Positions 18,137 through 26,601 of a stretch of 64,000 bases of DNA are shown here, piece by piece. The DNA lies in the NCBI RefSeq assembly GCF_023704175.1, contig NZ_CP084530.1, positions 1,386,001 through 1,450,000 of the forward strand, written 5' to 3'. This DNA comes from Paenibacillus sp. YPG26. Lineage in GTDB: Bacteria > Bacillota > Bacilli > Paenibacillales > Paenibacillaceae. The position numbers and the translations under genes are program-made. Position 1 is the first letter of the stretch. Every line of letters begins with the position of its first letter. The notes below the pieces were generated by a model. That model searched no databases. It saw only the letters and a list, made by a program, of their open reading frames with translations, and had not been told where the DNA came from.

Positions 18137-19347
18137 AATGCCCGGAAGCGGTGGAATGGATGCATCGTTATTTGGACGGGGATCTGAATGCGGAAGAGAG
18201 CGATTTGCTGATCAAGCATCTTCGCAGCTGTGATGATTGTGCTGAAGCGTTCGGGTTACTGAAACATTTGTCGGACAATCTCTATCAGCTTCCGGATGTG
18301 ACTCCGAAGTTCAGTATTGTCGATTCGATTCTTCCAAGGCTTGAGGAGATGGATAGAGCCCGTGCCGAAGAGGGAAGTACTCTTGAGATGACTGAGCCGG
18401 CAGTTCCTTTGATGAGAACCGTGCCGAACAAGGTTACGCAGCCGAAGCGAAGCTCTTTTTGGCAGAGGTCTTCAAGAACTTGGATTGGCGGGGTTGCGGC
18501 CGCGGCTGTTATATTAGGTTTATTTATCTATCAATATGAGCCTGTGACCGTGCCTAACGCCGAGATTGCTTCAACTGGGACCTCTTATCAAATGCAGCAG
18601 TCGATAACAGAAGACTCAGAGGTCACCGGTTCAGTTCCTTCAGATATGATCAATTCTTCTAAGATTCAAGATCAAGCTAAGAAGGTGAATCCCGAAGCAG
18701 CCCCTCAAGAGGATGGCAAGCAGGGTAATGTGGAGACAGATCCGCTGACCGGGTTGCAGACAGACGCTATTGACAGGAACAGCGCTCAGACGGATGGAGC
18801 TGCGGTATCTCCGAAGAAGGAAGGCAGCGGGGATCAGTCGTCTGTAACTCCGAAGGAGCCCCGGCAGAGTATGAAGAAAGAAACGGCGCCTGCCCAAGAG
18901 ACTGCGCCGGCAGATGAACGGAATTCTTCTTCAGGGAATGACTTGCCTACTTCAGAGAAAGCAACCCCCAAAAAGCCTTCTGATTCACAGAGAGAGCAGG
19001 AGAATCAGATAGCTAAAGAACCCGACGACAAGGCTTCCTCAACGGGTCCTGTGACCAATACGGATAATTCCATGATGGGAATAACCAGCTTTAAGCCAAT
19101 CAAAGTGTCTCCGGACGGAAAGTATACGGTGGAAGTGGAACAAGGACACCTGAAAGTGTATGCCAATGACGGACAGAGCCGTACGCTTCTAACAGATACG
19201 GCGCTCAATGGAGATTGGGTGAAGGGCGAATGGTCGGAGGACAGCAAAGTCTTTCATTATCAGACTATCAAGGATGATATGACCAAGGACTTCTCCTTCA
19301 ATGTCGCGGATTCGAACAAGAGCAATTCCACCAATTCGTCACAATAG
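18133..19347 (+). CDS. Zinc-finger anti-sigma factor with large outer domain
   Basis: 404 residues. The N-terminal ZAS motif is clear: Cys3, then His29-x3-Cys33-x2-Cys36 (HLRSCDDC). One TM helix lies near 117-135 (WIGGVAAAAVILGL). Outside is a long Ser/Thr/Pro/Lys/Glu-rich linker (about 150-310) and a C-terminal domain with SPDGKYTVEVEQ and EWSEDSKVFHY, resembling one or two TolB/PD40 beta-propeller blades. It likely sequesters the ECF sigma factor and is released by regulated proteolysis. RsiW-type factors are about half this length, so the outer part is an unusual extension. Confidence 0.9.
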   Translation: MKCPEAVEWMHRYLDGDLNAEESDLLIKHLRSCDDCAEAFGLLKHLSDNLYQLPDVTPKFSIVDSILPRLEEMDRARAEEGSTLEMTEPAVPLMRTVPNKVTQPKRSSFWQRSSRTWIGGVAAAAVILGLFIYQYEPVTVPNAEIASTGTSYQMQQSITEDSEVTGSVPSDMINSSKIQDQAKKVNPEAAPQEDGKQGNVETDPLTGLQTDAIDRNSAQTDGAAVSPKKEGSGDQSSVTPKEPRQSMKKETAPAQETAPADERNSSSGNDLPTSEKATPKKPSDSQREQENQIAKEPDDKASSTGPVTNTDNSMMGITSFKPIKVSPDGKYTVEVEQGHLKVYANDGQSRTLLTDTALNGDWVKGEWSEDSKVFHYQTIKDDMTKDFSFNVADSNKSNSTNSSQ

Positions 19348-19480
19348 GAACCTTTTCAGACTTATTTGAATAGGTTATATATTAAGTAACGAGCAATGAG
19401 TTTCCTGATCGTCTATGACCGCCGGGCAGTGAGTTTCTAGAGCTTTCTTGCCTGACGTTTATATAGATGTTCCGGGACAG

Positions 19481-19522
19481 AGAGACCTTAGTGCCTTATG
19501 GCGCGGGTCTCTTTGTTGTTTT
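19481..19522 (+). terminator. Terminator in the gap before holA
   Basis: AGAGACC (19481) pairs with GGTCTCT (19506), then a T-rich run. The 19348-19617 gap otherwise shows no convincing gene. Confidence 0.6.
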
Positions 19523-19617
19523 ATCCGGAGGTAACGGCGTAAGGAGCAGGGCGGGCATAGACTTTGCAGCCTGTTTTACATACAATATAGAGGGTACGGG
19601 CAGGAGGGATATAGACT

Positions 19618-20637
19618 TTGGACATCAAGGCAGCAATCAAAGAAATTAAGCGGGGGCAAGTCTCCCCTTTATATTTATGTTATGGCTCTGAGAAATATCA
19701 GATTCAGGAATTCATACAGCTGATCCAGAGTCAGATTGTCGATCCGGAGAATCGTGACTTTGCAGTGGTTCATTATGATCTGATCGATACCCAAATAGAG
19801 ACCGTGGTTGAAGAGGCGGAGACGTTGCCCTTTCTAGTGGACCGCAAGCTGATTCTCGTCCGCGATAGCTCGTTATTCTCAGCCGCTAAGGAAGGCGGCA
19901 AGATTGAGCATAAAGTCGAACGCCTGCTTGCTTACCTGGATAACCCGGCTGAGCATAGTGTCATGGTGTTCATGGTGAATGGTGAGAAGCTCGATGAACG
20001 GAAGAAGACCGTCAAAGCGATGAAGGCGAAAGGGCAAGTGCTATCATTCATGCCTCTTGGAGGCCATGAGCTTATCCAGTGGGTGATCAAGCAGGCATCC
20101 AGCCGTGAATGCGTAATGGATGAGACAGCGGCTCAGGCACTTCTGGCCAGTGCGGGTGTGCAGATGGCTGCGCTGTCTGCCGAAGTGAACAAGCTGTGTC
20201 TGTATGCGGGGGCTGGGGGTACCATAACGGCTGACGTGATTCATCAGCTCGTTGCACGGACAACAGAGCAGAATGTATTCGGCATGGTCGAGGATATTGC
20301 CAACCTCAAGCTGGAGCGGGCACTGTCGACCTTCTATGAGCTGCTGAAGCAGCGTGAAGAGCCAATCAAGATCGCTGCTCTAATAGCCCGGCAGTTCCGG
20401 ATTATGCTTCAGGTGAAGGAGCTTGGCGGGCAGAGTTACTCCCAGCAGCAGATTGCTTCACAGCTTGGCCTGCATCCTTATGCGGTCAAAATTGCTGGAG
20501 AGCAGGCGAGGAAGTTCGAGATGAGGCGGCTCAAAAGCTCCTTGGCGGAATTAGCGGAGCTGGATTACCGGATGAAGAGCGGCCGAATTGATAAGGTGCT
20601 TGGCCTTGAGATGTTCCTACTAGGGCTTGGCGCATAA
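19618..20637 (+). CDS. holA: DNA polymerase III delta subunit
   Basis: 339-residue clamp-loader subunit that opens the beta ring. It starts with the typical segment IKEIKRGQVSPLYLCYGSE and shows VRDSSLF and the C-terminal collar helices (QIASQLGLHPYAVKIAGEQAR). The start is TTG 19618 behind CAGGAGGG. Position before rpsT matches Bacillus. Confidence 0.95.
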   Translation: MDIKAAIKEIKRGQVSPLYLCYGSEKYQIQEFIQLIQSQIVDPENRDFAVVHYDLIDTQIETVVEEAETLPFLVDRKLILVRDSSLFSAAKEGGKIEHKVERLLAYLDNPAEHSVMVFMVNGEKLDERKKTVKAMKAKGQVLSFMPLGGHELIQWVIKQASSRECVMDETAAQALLASAGVQMAALSAEVNKLCLYAGAGGTITADVIHQLVARTTEQNVFGMVEDIANLKLERALSTFYELLKQREEPIKIAALIARQFRIMLQVKELGGQSYSQQQIASQLGLHPYAVKIAGEQARKFEMRRLKSSLAELAELDYRMKSGRIDKVLGLEMFLLGLGA

Positions 20638-20645
20638 ATAGATAG

Positions 20646-20683
20646 AGAAGGGCTGTGGCGATTAGGCTGCAGCCCTTCTTCGT
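20646..20683 (+). terminator. Terminator of holA
   Basis: AGAAGGGCTG (20646) pairs with CAGCCCTTCT (20670). The T-tract is short. Confidence 0.75.
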
Positions 20684-20698
20684 GTGTCTAAGAGAATC

Positions 20699-20736
20699 AA
20701 AAAACGGGCACCTCCCCAAAGGGAAGTACCCGTTTC
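20699..20736 (-). terminator. Terminator of rpsT
   Basis: On the reverse strand AACGGGTACTTCCC pairs with GGGAGGTGCCCGTT and is followed by six T. It faces the holA terminator. Confidence 0.85.
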
Positions 20737-20760
20737 ATGCATTTGACATATAATAGCGCC

Positions 20761-21033
20761 TTACGCTTGCTTTGTAAGAGCGTTCAATTTTTTTGCCAAG
20801 CGAGATTTCTTACGAGCAGCTGCATTTTTATGGATCAAACCTTTCGTTACGGCTTTGTCCAATTTCTTGGAAGCTGCGGCGAAAGCGGCTTTAGCTGTAT
20901 CCACTTCGTTGTTAGCCAGTGCGGAATCAGCGGCTTTAACAACCGTACGAAGAGCGGACTTCTGGGAAGCGTTCAGCGCGCGGCGTTTGTCATTAGTTTT
21001 CACACGTTTAATGGCGGATTTAATGTTAGGCAT
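20761..21033 (-). CDS. rpsT: 30S ribosomal protein S20
   Basis: 90-residue basic helical protein that binds 16S rRNA. It begins [18 protein letters not shown] and ends with [12 protein letters not shown] 21033 is preceded by AGGAGGTG; an in-frame GTG 9 bases upstream lies inside that ribosome binding site and cannot be the start. Confidence 0.97.
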   Translation of the reverse strand: MPNIKSAIKRVKTNDKRRALNASQKSALRTVVKAADSALANNEVDTAKAAFAAASKKLDKAVTKGLIHKNAAARKKSRLAKKLNALTKQA

Positions 21034-21134
21034 TGCATTCACCTCCTGTAAAGCATCTATCGAAAATTCACAACTTAAAATATTTTAGCATGGGCCCTTG
21101 TAAAAAGCAATAAATTCATCACAAAACATCTATA

Positions 21135-21164
21135 GTATAATCTGCACCACTCTCCCGCACAATA
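21135..21164 (+). promoter_or_regulatory. Candidate forespore (SigF/SigG) promoter of gpr
   Basis: GTATA at 21135 and CACAATA at 21158 with 18 bases between. This differs from the SigG consensus GMATR-N18-CATNMTA at one position in each box. The gene is forespore-expressed in Bacillus. Confidence 0.45.
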
Positions 21165-21194
21165 AAGGAAACAGCGGATTAGGAGGTTGCAGGA

Positions 21195-22211
21195 ATGACA
21201 TTGGATCTTAGTGGGTATGCGATAAGGACGGATTTAGCCGTTGAAGCGAAGGAGCTGGCCGAACGAGTACATGGGGCGCCCATTCCCGGATTGAATGAGG
21301 ATATTACGGAGGATGACGGGATCAAGGTGACCAGGCTGGATGTGCTTAATGAGTCGGCTTCCATGCAGATCGGCAGAGTCCAGGGCCATTATGTAACGAT
21401 AGAGGTGCCTGCACTAAGGAATCAGGATACAGGGCTGCAGGAGAGGGTGGCAGCGACTTTTGTAACCGAGTTCACAGGGTTCTTGAATAAAATCGGGATC
21501 ACCGAAGAGAAGAAGGTGCTGATTGTCGGGCTGGGGAACTGGAATGTCACGCCGGATGCCCTGGGGCCGCTTGTTGTTGAGAATATGATGGTCACACGTC
21601 ACTTCTTCCAGCTTGCTCCCGATCAGGTCGCTCCGGGTTATCGCGAGGTTAGCGCAGTAGCTCCCGGGGTGCTGGGCATTACGGGAATCGAGTCCAGTGA
21701 GATTGTACAGAGCATTGCTGAACGGACGAAGCCGGATGTCATAATCGCGATTGATGCCCTAGCTTCAAAGTCTCTGGATCGATTGAACACAACCATACAG
21801 ATTGCGGATATCGGTATCCACCCGGGCTCGGGTATTGGTAACAAGCGGCGTGGACTGACCAAGGAGATTCTTGGGGTACCCTGCATTGCGATAGGTGTTC
21901 CTACGGTCTGCTACGCGTCAACCATCGTGAATAATACATTCGAGCTTCTTCTGAGACATTTTGATCAGGAGCATGGCGGCTCTGGTAACGGTCAGACGAA
22001 GCAGATAATGGGGCTCATCACAGAACTAAGCGAGCAGGAAAGACTCGGTCTAGTAAAAGAAGTTCTGGACCCGCTTGGTCACGACGTCATCGTGACTCCT
22101 AAGGAAGTTGATGAATTTATTGAAGATATCGCCAATATTATTGCAAGTGGGTTAAATGCTTCGCTGCACAAGGCCATTAATGCTGACAATGTCGGTGCTT
22201 ACACTCACTAA
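21195..22211 (+). CDS. gpr: GPR germination endopeptidase
   Basis: 338-residue protease that degrades small acid-soluble proteins during spore germination. It matches the family throughout: VEAKELAERVHG, the VGLGNWNVTPDALGP segment, DVIIAIDALASKS and IGVPTVCYASTIV. An N-terminal propeptide is expected by family knowledge. Start ATG 21195 follows AGGAGG. Its partner spoIIP follows after a terminator. Confidence 0.96.
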   Translation: MTLDLSGYAIRTDLAVEAKELAERVHGAPIPGLNEDITEDDGIKVTRLDVLNESASMQIGRVQGHYVTIEVPALRNQDTGLQERVAATFVTEFTGFLNKIGITEEKKVLIVGLGNWNVTPDALGPLVVENMMVTRHFFQLAPDQVAPGYREVSAVAPGVLGITGIESSEIVQSIAERTKPDVIIAIDALASKSLDRLNTTIQIADIGIHPGSGIGNKRRGLTKEILGVPCIAIGVPTVCYASTIVNNTFELLLRHFDQEHGGSGNGQTKQIMGLITELSEQERLGLVKEVLDPLGHDVIVTPKEVDEFIEDIANIIASGLNASLHKAINADNVGAYTH

Positions 22212-22225
22212 GAATCGGATCCTAT

Positions 22226-22259
22226 GAAGTTCGCAATCTAGCGGACTTCTCTTTTTTTG
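22226..22259 (+). terminator. Terminator of gpr
   Basis: A 9-bp stem (22226-22234 with 22241-22249) followed by CTCTTTTTTT. Confidence 0.85.
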
Positions 22260-22283
22260 TGAGAATTGAGGTTCTACCTTTTT

Positions 22284-22333
22284 AGCCCGGTTCATAGATT
22301 TGGAATATAAGAGTGAATCACTCTCAACCGGCT
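22284..22333 (+). other. Nested inverted repeats in the spoIIP leader
   Basis: An outer arm AGCCCGGTT (22284) pairs with AACCGGCT (22326) with one bulge, and inside it lies the perfect palindrome AGAGTG-AAT-CACTCT (22310-22324). The element ends 3 bases before the GAGGAGG site of spoIIP (22336). Confidence 0.55.
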
Positions 22334-22353
22334 AAGAGGAGGACAAGGCGACA

Positions 22354-23631
22354 ATGAAATCATTCAGAACCTGGAACGTGGCAAGATGGAGACAGAAAAT
22401 GATGCAGGTGCTCGCAATGGGCCGCACTTTCATGCTGCTCATGGTGTTGTCGATAGTGTTTTTTATTCTGCTGGGCATAGGCGGACTGGCTGAACGAAGC
22501 TTGAACACGTCTCCCGTCTCATCTATGAAAGGACTTGCGGCCTCACTATCAAGCCGTTTCTTCGCAGATATGGTGGGTATGGAGGTTCCACATCTTGGCA
22601 ATGGACAAGGCCCTTCAGCGCTGTCAGGGAAAAACATGACAAATTTCGTATTCCAGCTGCTCACCAATGTGAATCCCTCTGATCCCAAAAGCCTGCTGGC
22701 CCGTGAAGTACCGGGGCTTGGAGCGAATAATCCGGTCCTGCTTCGCACAGGCTCAGGCAACAAGAATGTGGATGCCCCTGAGGATTATAATCCGGCCGCC
22801 AACAAACCTGCTTTAGACAAGCCCGTACAGGAAGATATGAAGCCGCACAAGGATAACGCACTGAATAATGCGGAATCAGACGATAAGACGGACAAGAGCC
22901 AACGCGTGAAGCCAGGATCCAAGAAGAAAGTGGTGATGATCTATCATTCCCACCCTCAAGAAGCCTATAATCCGCTGATTGGATCAACGGGTGACAATCC
23001 AAGCTCTGCGAATTTCTCCAAAAATGTAGGTGCGGTGGGAGGCATGGTTGCGAAGGAGCTGGAACGAAAAGGACTGTCCACCCTCCATTCGCTTGCCGAC
23101 TATGCCTCTACCGTCAAGAATTATAATTATAACTATTCCTACAAATACTCCCGCGCTACCGTGAAGGAGGCGCTGAGCCAGAATAAGGACTTGTCGTATT
23201 TCATTGATATTCATAGAGATTCGCAGCGTTATAAAAAGACCACCACGACATTGAACGGCGTGAATTACGCCCAGGTCTACTTTATTATCGGCCATGGCAA
23301 TCCTAATTGGCGTAAAAATGAGGCGTTCGCAAGCCGCATACACAGCCGGCTGGAAAAGGCCTATCCCGGCATTTCGCGCGGAATTTGGGGGAAGACCTCG
23401 GCTCAAGGCAACGGGGAATACAATCAATCCTTCTCAGCGAACAGTGTACTGATTGAGGTTGGTGGAATTGACAATACTAAAGAAGAGCTGGAGCGCACTT
23501 CCAAGATTCTTGCGAATATGATCGCTGAAGTATACTGGAGTGATCAAAAAGCCAAGAAGGTGGACGAGCCCAAGAAAAGCAAGCCAAAGAATACGGCCCA
23601 AGCTGATAAATCGGGCCCCCCGCATGCTTGA
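22354..23631 (+). CDS. spoIIP: Stage II sporulation protein P
   Basis: 425 residues. An N-terminal TM anchor lies near 28-48. The C-terminal amidase/endopeptidase domain (about 195-395) has IYHSHPQEAYNP, YFIDIHRDSQ and EVGGIDNTKEE, matching SpoIIP. It cleaves septal peptidoglycan with SpoIID and SpoIIM during engulfment. The last ~25 residues are Lys/Pro-rich and variable. ATG 22354 follows GAGGAGG. Confidence 0.95.
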   Translation: MKSFRTWNVARWRQKMMQVLAMGRTFMLLMVLSIVFFILLGIGGLAERSLNTSPVSSMKGLAASLSSRFFADMVGMEVPHLGNGQGPSALSGKNMTNFVFQLLTNVNPSDPKSLLAREVPGLGANNPVLLRTGSGNKNVDAPEDYNPAANKPALDKPVQEDMKPHKDNALNNAESDDKTDKSQRVKPGSKKKVVMIYHSHPQEAYNPLIGSTGDNPSSANFSKNVGAVGGMVAKELERKGLSTLHSLADYASTVKNYNYNYSYKYSRATVKEALSQNKDLSYFIDIHRDSQRYKKTTTTLNGVNYAQVYFIIGHGNPNWRKNEAFASRIHSRLEKAYPGISRGIWGKTSAQGNGEYNQSFSANSVLIEVGGIDNTKEELERTSKILANMIAEVYWSDQKAKKVDEPKKSKPKNTAQADKSGPPHA

Positions 23632-23672
23632 TCATGACAGGGCTAAAGAGGTGAGGGGAGGAGACTGTTTTT

Positions 23673-24269
23673 ATGAGACGGACAGTTAGAAAAGCTTTGC
23701 TGTATGGCCTGCTGCTTGTGACAGGGGCTACTATCGGACTACAGCTTGCCGATACAACACCGGCGAATTTGGCTGTAAGAGCAGGCATGTTTCCTGCCCA
23801 GCAGTATTTGCAGCAGGGAGGTACTCCTGTGCCCGCCAATGGACTGCAGACGAATTCCCAGCCGGGAAATCCACTGCAAGGGAATGTACAGGGAATTGTG
23901 CAGCAGGGCATGAGTTATCCGAACAACACACAGCCGTTCGGACCAGGTGAAGGAGCCGCCCCTGCGTCCAACTATCTGAACACCGGGGCTTATCAGGTGC
24001 AAAGCGGGCAAGCTGTGCAGTCCAATCAGCCAGCTTCGTCGAGTCAGTCTCAGCAGTCAACTCAGCAGTCAACTCAGCAGTCAACTCAGCAGTCTGGTCA
24101 GACACAGACTGCCCCGGGAGTGCTACAGACGCCCGGGAATATTCTGCTCCCTGCTCCCCCCAAGCCGCCAATAGACCACCTTGCGGACCGAACGGGAGAA
24201 CTGCTTCAGCAGGCCTCCCAGAGTGGAATTAATTGGGTGGTGTCCCTCTTCGGATCCTTAACTAACTAG
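23673..24269 (+). CDS. DUF3679/YqxA-like membrane protein with Q/S/T repeats
   Basis: 198 residues. An N-terminal hydrophobic anchor (about 9-27, LLYGLLLVTGATIGLQLAD) leads to a long Gln/Ser/Pro/Asn-rich region and a short amphipathic C-terminus (GINWVVSLFGSL). It stands exactly where B. subtilis has yqxA (DUF3679), between spoIIP and lepA, and the N-terminal anchor and C-terminal helix fit that family. The middle is an expanded low-complexity segment with a perfect tandem repeat. Function unknown; perhaps a spore-formation envelope protein by context. Confidence 0.65.
   Translation: MRRTVRKALLYGLLLVTGATIGLQLADTTPANLAVRAGMFPAQQYLQQGGTPVPANGLQTNSQPGNPLQGNVQGIVQQGMSYPNNTQPFGPGEGAAPASNYLNTGAYQVQSGQAVQSNQPASSSQSQQSTQQSTQQSTQQSGQTQTAPGVLQTPGNILLPAPPKPPIDHLADRTGELLQQASQSGINWVVSLFGSLTN
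24051..24094 (+). repeat. 12-bp tandem repeat, about 3.7 copies
   Basis: CAGCAGTCAACT at 24051, 24063 and 24075 with a partial fourth copy. In frame it encodes the repeated QQST unit of the upstream-described protein. The copies are identical, so recent expansion is likely. Confidence 0.95.
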
Positions 24270-24377
24270 GCATACAAGCACGCTGATCACTCATTCCTGA
24301 AACGCAGTCTTTAATTCAGCCCGCGTAGCTGATATAATGAGTTGATTGTACTTCAGGTTCATTTGTGGGGGTAAGGC

Positions 24378-26195
24378 ATGACGGACATTAGAGCAAGACA
24401 GAAGAAAATCAGAAACTTCAGTATTATTGCACATATAGACCATGGCAAATCAACACTCGCAGACCGTATTCTTGAATATACGGGGGCATTAACCTCCCGG
24501 GAAATGCAAGAGCAGGTTCTGGACCAGATGGATCTGGAGCGGGAACGCGGGATCACCATCAAGCTGCAGGCGGTTAGATTAACGTACAAGGCTGATGATG
24601 GTGAAGAGTACCTGCTGAATTTGATCGATACGCCAGGACACGTCGATTTCACGTATGAGGTATCCCGAAGCCTTGCGGCTTGTGAGGGTGCGCTTCTCGT
24701 GGTTGATGCCGCTCAGGGGATCGAAGCCCAGACTTTGGCGAATGTCTATCTGGCACTCGATAATAACCTTGAGATTCTACCAGTTATCAACAAGATCGAC
24801 CTGCCGAGCGCAGATCCGGATCGGGTTAAGCAGGAGATTGAAGATGTTATTGGTCTGGATGCCAGCGATGCGGTGCATGCTTCAGCCAAAGCGGGAATCG
24901 GGATCAAAGAGATTCTGGAGCAAGTGGTGAGTAAGGTTCCAGCCCCGACAGGAGATCCGGATCAGCCGCTGAAGGCTTTGATCTTTGACTCTCACTATGA
25001 TCCGTACAAAGGGATTATTGTGTATGTCCGTGTCATTGACGGCAAGATCAAAGCGGGCTCCAAGATTAAGATGATGGCAACGGACAAGACGTTTGAAGTG
25101 ATTGAAGTCGGTGCCTTCATGCCGCGTATGGGTATAGTGGACGAGCTTAACGTTGGGGATGTTGGCTTCATCGTTGCCGGTATCAAATCTGTAGGGGATA
25201 CCCGTGTGGGTGATACTGTAACAGATGCGAAGAACCCGACGCCAGAGCCGCTTCCAGGCTACCGTAAGATCAATCCGATGGTCTATTGCGGTCTGTACCC
25301 GATTGAGACTTCAGACTACAACGATCTGCGTGAAGCGCTTGAGAAGCTTCAGCTGAACGATGCATCTCTTAGCTTCGAGCCGGAGACCTCCAGTGCGCTT
25401 GGATTCGGATTCCGCTGCGGATTCCTTGGACTGTTGCATATGGACGTAATTCAGGAGCGTATAGAACGCGAGTTCAATATTCCTCTGATTACCACCGCAC
25501 CGAGCGTTATTTATAAGGTCACACTGACGAATGGCGAAGTAGTTACAATTGACAATCCTTCACATTATCCGGAAGTGGGCAAGATCGACAAGGTAGAGGA
25601 GCCATACGTTAAGGCGAGCATCATTGTGCCTAACGATTATGTAGGTACGGTTATGGAGTTGTGTCAGAACAAACGCGGTGAGTTCGTTAACATGGAGTAC
25701 CTGGATACGACACGGGTAACGATCACTTATAATATTCCGTTGTCTGAAATCGTGTACGATTTCTTTGATCAATTGAAATCCGGTACCAAGGGATATGCTT
25801 CCTTCGACTACGAGCTGATAGGATATCGTCCTTCTAACCTGGTCAAAATGGAGATCCTGCTTAACGGCGAACAAGTGGATGCGTTCTCCTTCATTGTTCA
25901 CCGTGACAGAGCCTTCCACAGGGGACGGCTGATCTGTCAGAAGCTGCAGAAGCTCATTCCGCGGCAAATGTTCGAGGTGCCTATTCAGGCTTCTATCGGA
26001 ACAAAAGTGGTTGCGCGTGAGACGGTTAAGGCGATGCGCAAGAACGTACTTGCCAAATGTTACGGCGGAGATATTTCCCGTAAGCGGAAGCTGCTTGAGA
26101 AGCAGAAGGAAGGGAAGAAGCGCATGAAGCAGGTCGGCAGCGTTGAGGTGCCGCAGGAAGCCTTCATGGCAGTTCTGAAGATTGACGAAGATTAA
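24378..26195 (+). CDS. lepA: Elongation factor 4 (LepA)
   Basis: 605-residue translational GTPase that back-translocates or assists ribosome assembly. G motifs: [10 protein letters not shown] (G1), RERGITIK (G2), DTPGHVDF (G3), NKIDLP (G4). The LepA-specific C-terminal domain has [21 protein letters not shown] (only partly quoted). Position next to hemW and hrcA matches Bacillus. Confidence 0.98.
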   Translation: MTDIRARQKKIRNFSIIAHIDHGKSTLADRILEYTGALTSREMQEQVLDQMDLERERGITIKLQAVRLTYKADDGEEYLLNLIDTPGHVDFTYEVSRSLAACEGALLVVDAAQGIEAQTLANVYLALDNNLEILPVINKIDLPSADPDRVKQEIEDVIGLDASDAVHASAKAGIGIKEILEQVVSKVPAPTGDPDQPLKALIFDSHYDPYKGIIVYVRVIDGKIKAGSKIKMMATDKTFEVIEVGAFMPRMGIVDELNVGDVGFIVAGIKSVGDTRVGDTVTDAKNPTPEPLPGYRKINPMVYCGLYPIETSDYNDLREALEKLQLNDASLSFEPETSSALGFGFRCGFLGLLHMDVIQERIEREFNIPLITTAPSVIYKVTLTNGEVVTIDNPSHYPEVGKIDKVEEPYVKASIIVPNDYVGTVMELCQNKRGEFVNMEYLDTTRVTITYNIPLSEIVYDFFDQLKSGTKGYASFDYELIGYRPSNLVKMEILLNGEQVDAFSFIVHRDRAFHRGRLICQKLQKLIPRQMFEVPIQASIGTKVVARETVKAMRKNVLAKCYGGDISRKRKLLEKQKEGKKRMKQVGSVEVPQEAFMAVLKIDED

Positions 26196-26278
26196 GCGGA
26201 ATTACGGAGAAAAGGAAAGCTGCGGCATATTCTAGGATGTAGGACAAAGTGCATAGTAGAAGTAAGCTAGTTGTGAGT

Positions 26279-26392
26279 GAAGAGGATGTCCATCTCCAGC
26301 CGCTTCTTGTCCGCCCTTTGCTTGATTAGATTAAGAGGTGGCAAAGGGCTCCCAAAGGCGGACGTAAACTCTTACGATTGGACATCCCCTTC
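26279..26392 (+). ncRNA. Candidate structured RNA with two exclusive folds
   Basis: In the 406-base gap between lepA and hemW. Outer arms GAAGAGGATGTCCA (26279-26292) and TGGACATCCCCTTC (26379-26392) match over 14 bp with one mismatch. Inside, GCCCTTTGC (26313) can pair perfectly with GCAAAGGGC (26341), or GTCCGCCCTTTG (26309) can pair with CAAAGGCGGAC (26353) with one bulge. The two share the left arm, so only one can form. A terminator follows at 26437. It may be a small RNA, a 3'-UTR element or a dispersed intergenic repeat. No coding potential seen. Confidence 0.5.
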
Positions 26393-26436
26393 CTGTGAGG
26401 CTGTGCGAACTTCATAATGACTTTGTCAGAATGCTG

Positions 26437-26463
26437 AAGGAAAGCCGCGAGGCTTTCCTTTTT
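26437..26463 (+). terminator. Terminator downstream of lepA/structured element
   Basis: AAGGAAAGCC, a GCGA tetraloop and GGCTTTCCTT, then further T. Textbook form. Confidence 0.92.
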
Positions 26464-26560
26464 CCGTAAGGGGAGTAGGTAGGAGAAGAAGAACAATCGA
26501 CAGGATAATTATCGATTTTGAAATAGAAAGACTAAAGGAAGACTAAACAGCAGTAGAAAT

Positions 26561-26587
26561 TATCAACAAGCATAATGCTTGTTGGTA
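26561..26587 (+). other. Hairpin abutting the hemW ribosome binding site
   Basis: TATCAACAAGCA, a TAA loop and TGCTTGTTGGTA form a 12-bp stem whose last base is the first base of AAGGAGGG (26587-26594). Confidence 0.6.
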
Positions 26588-26601
26588 AGGAGGGTAACAG
26601 T

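Noticed and set aside
19467..19649. 60-codon frame before holA
   Set aside because: Spans a terminator hairpin and overlaps the holA start; no ribosome binding site.
26279..26463. 6S RNA, tmRNA or SRP RNA as identity of the lepA-hemW element
   Set aside because: I could not see the conserved features of any of these; left as an unassigned element.
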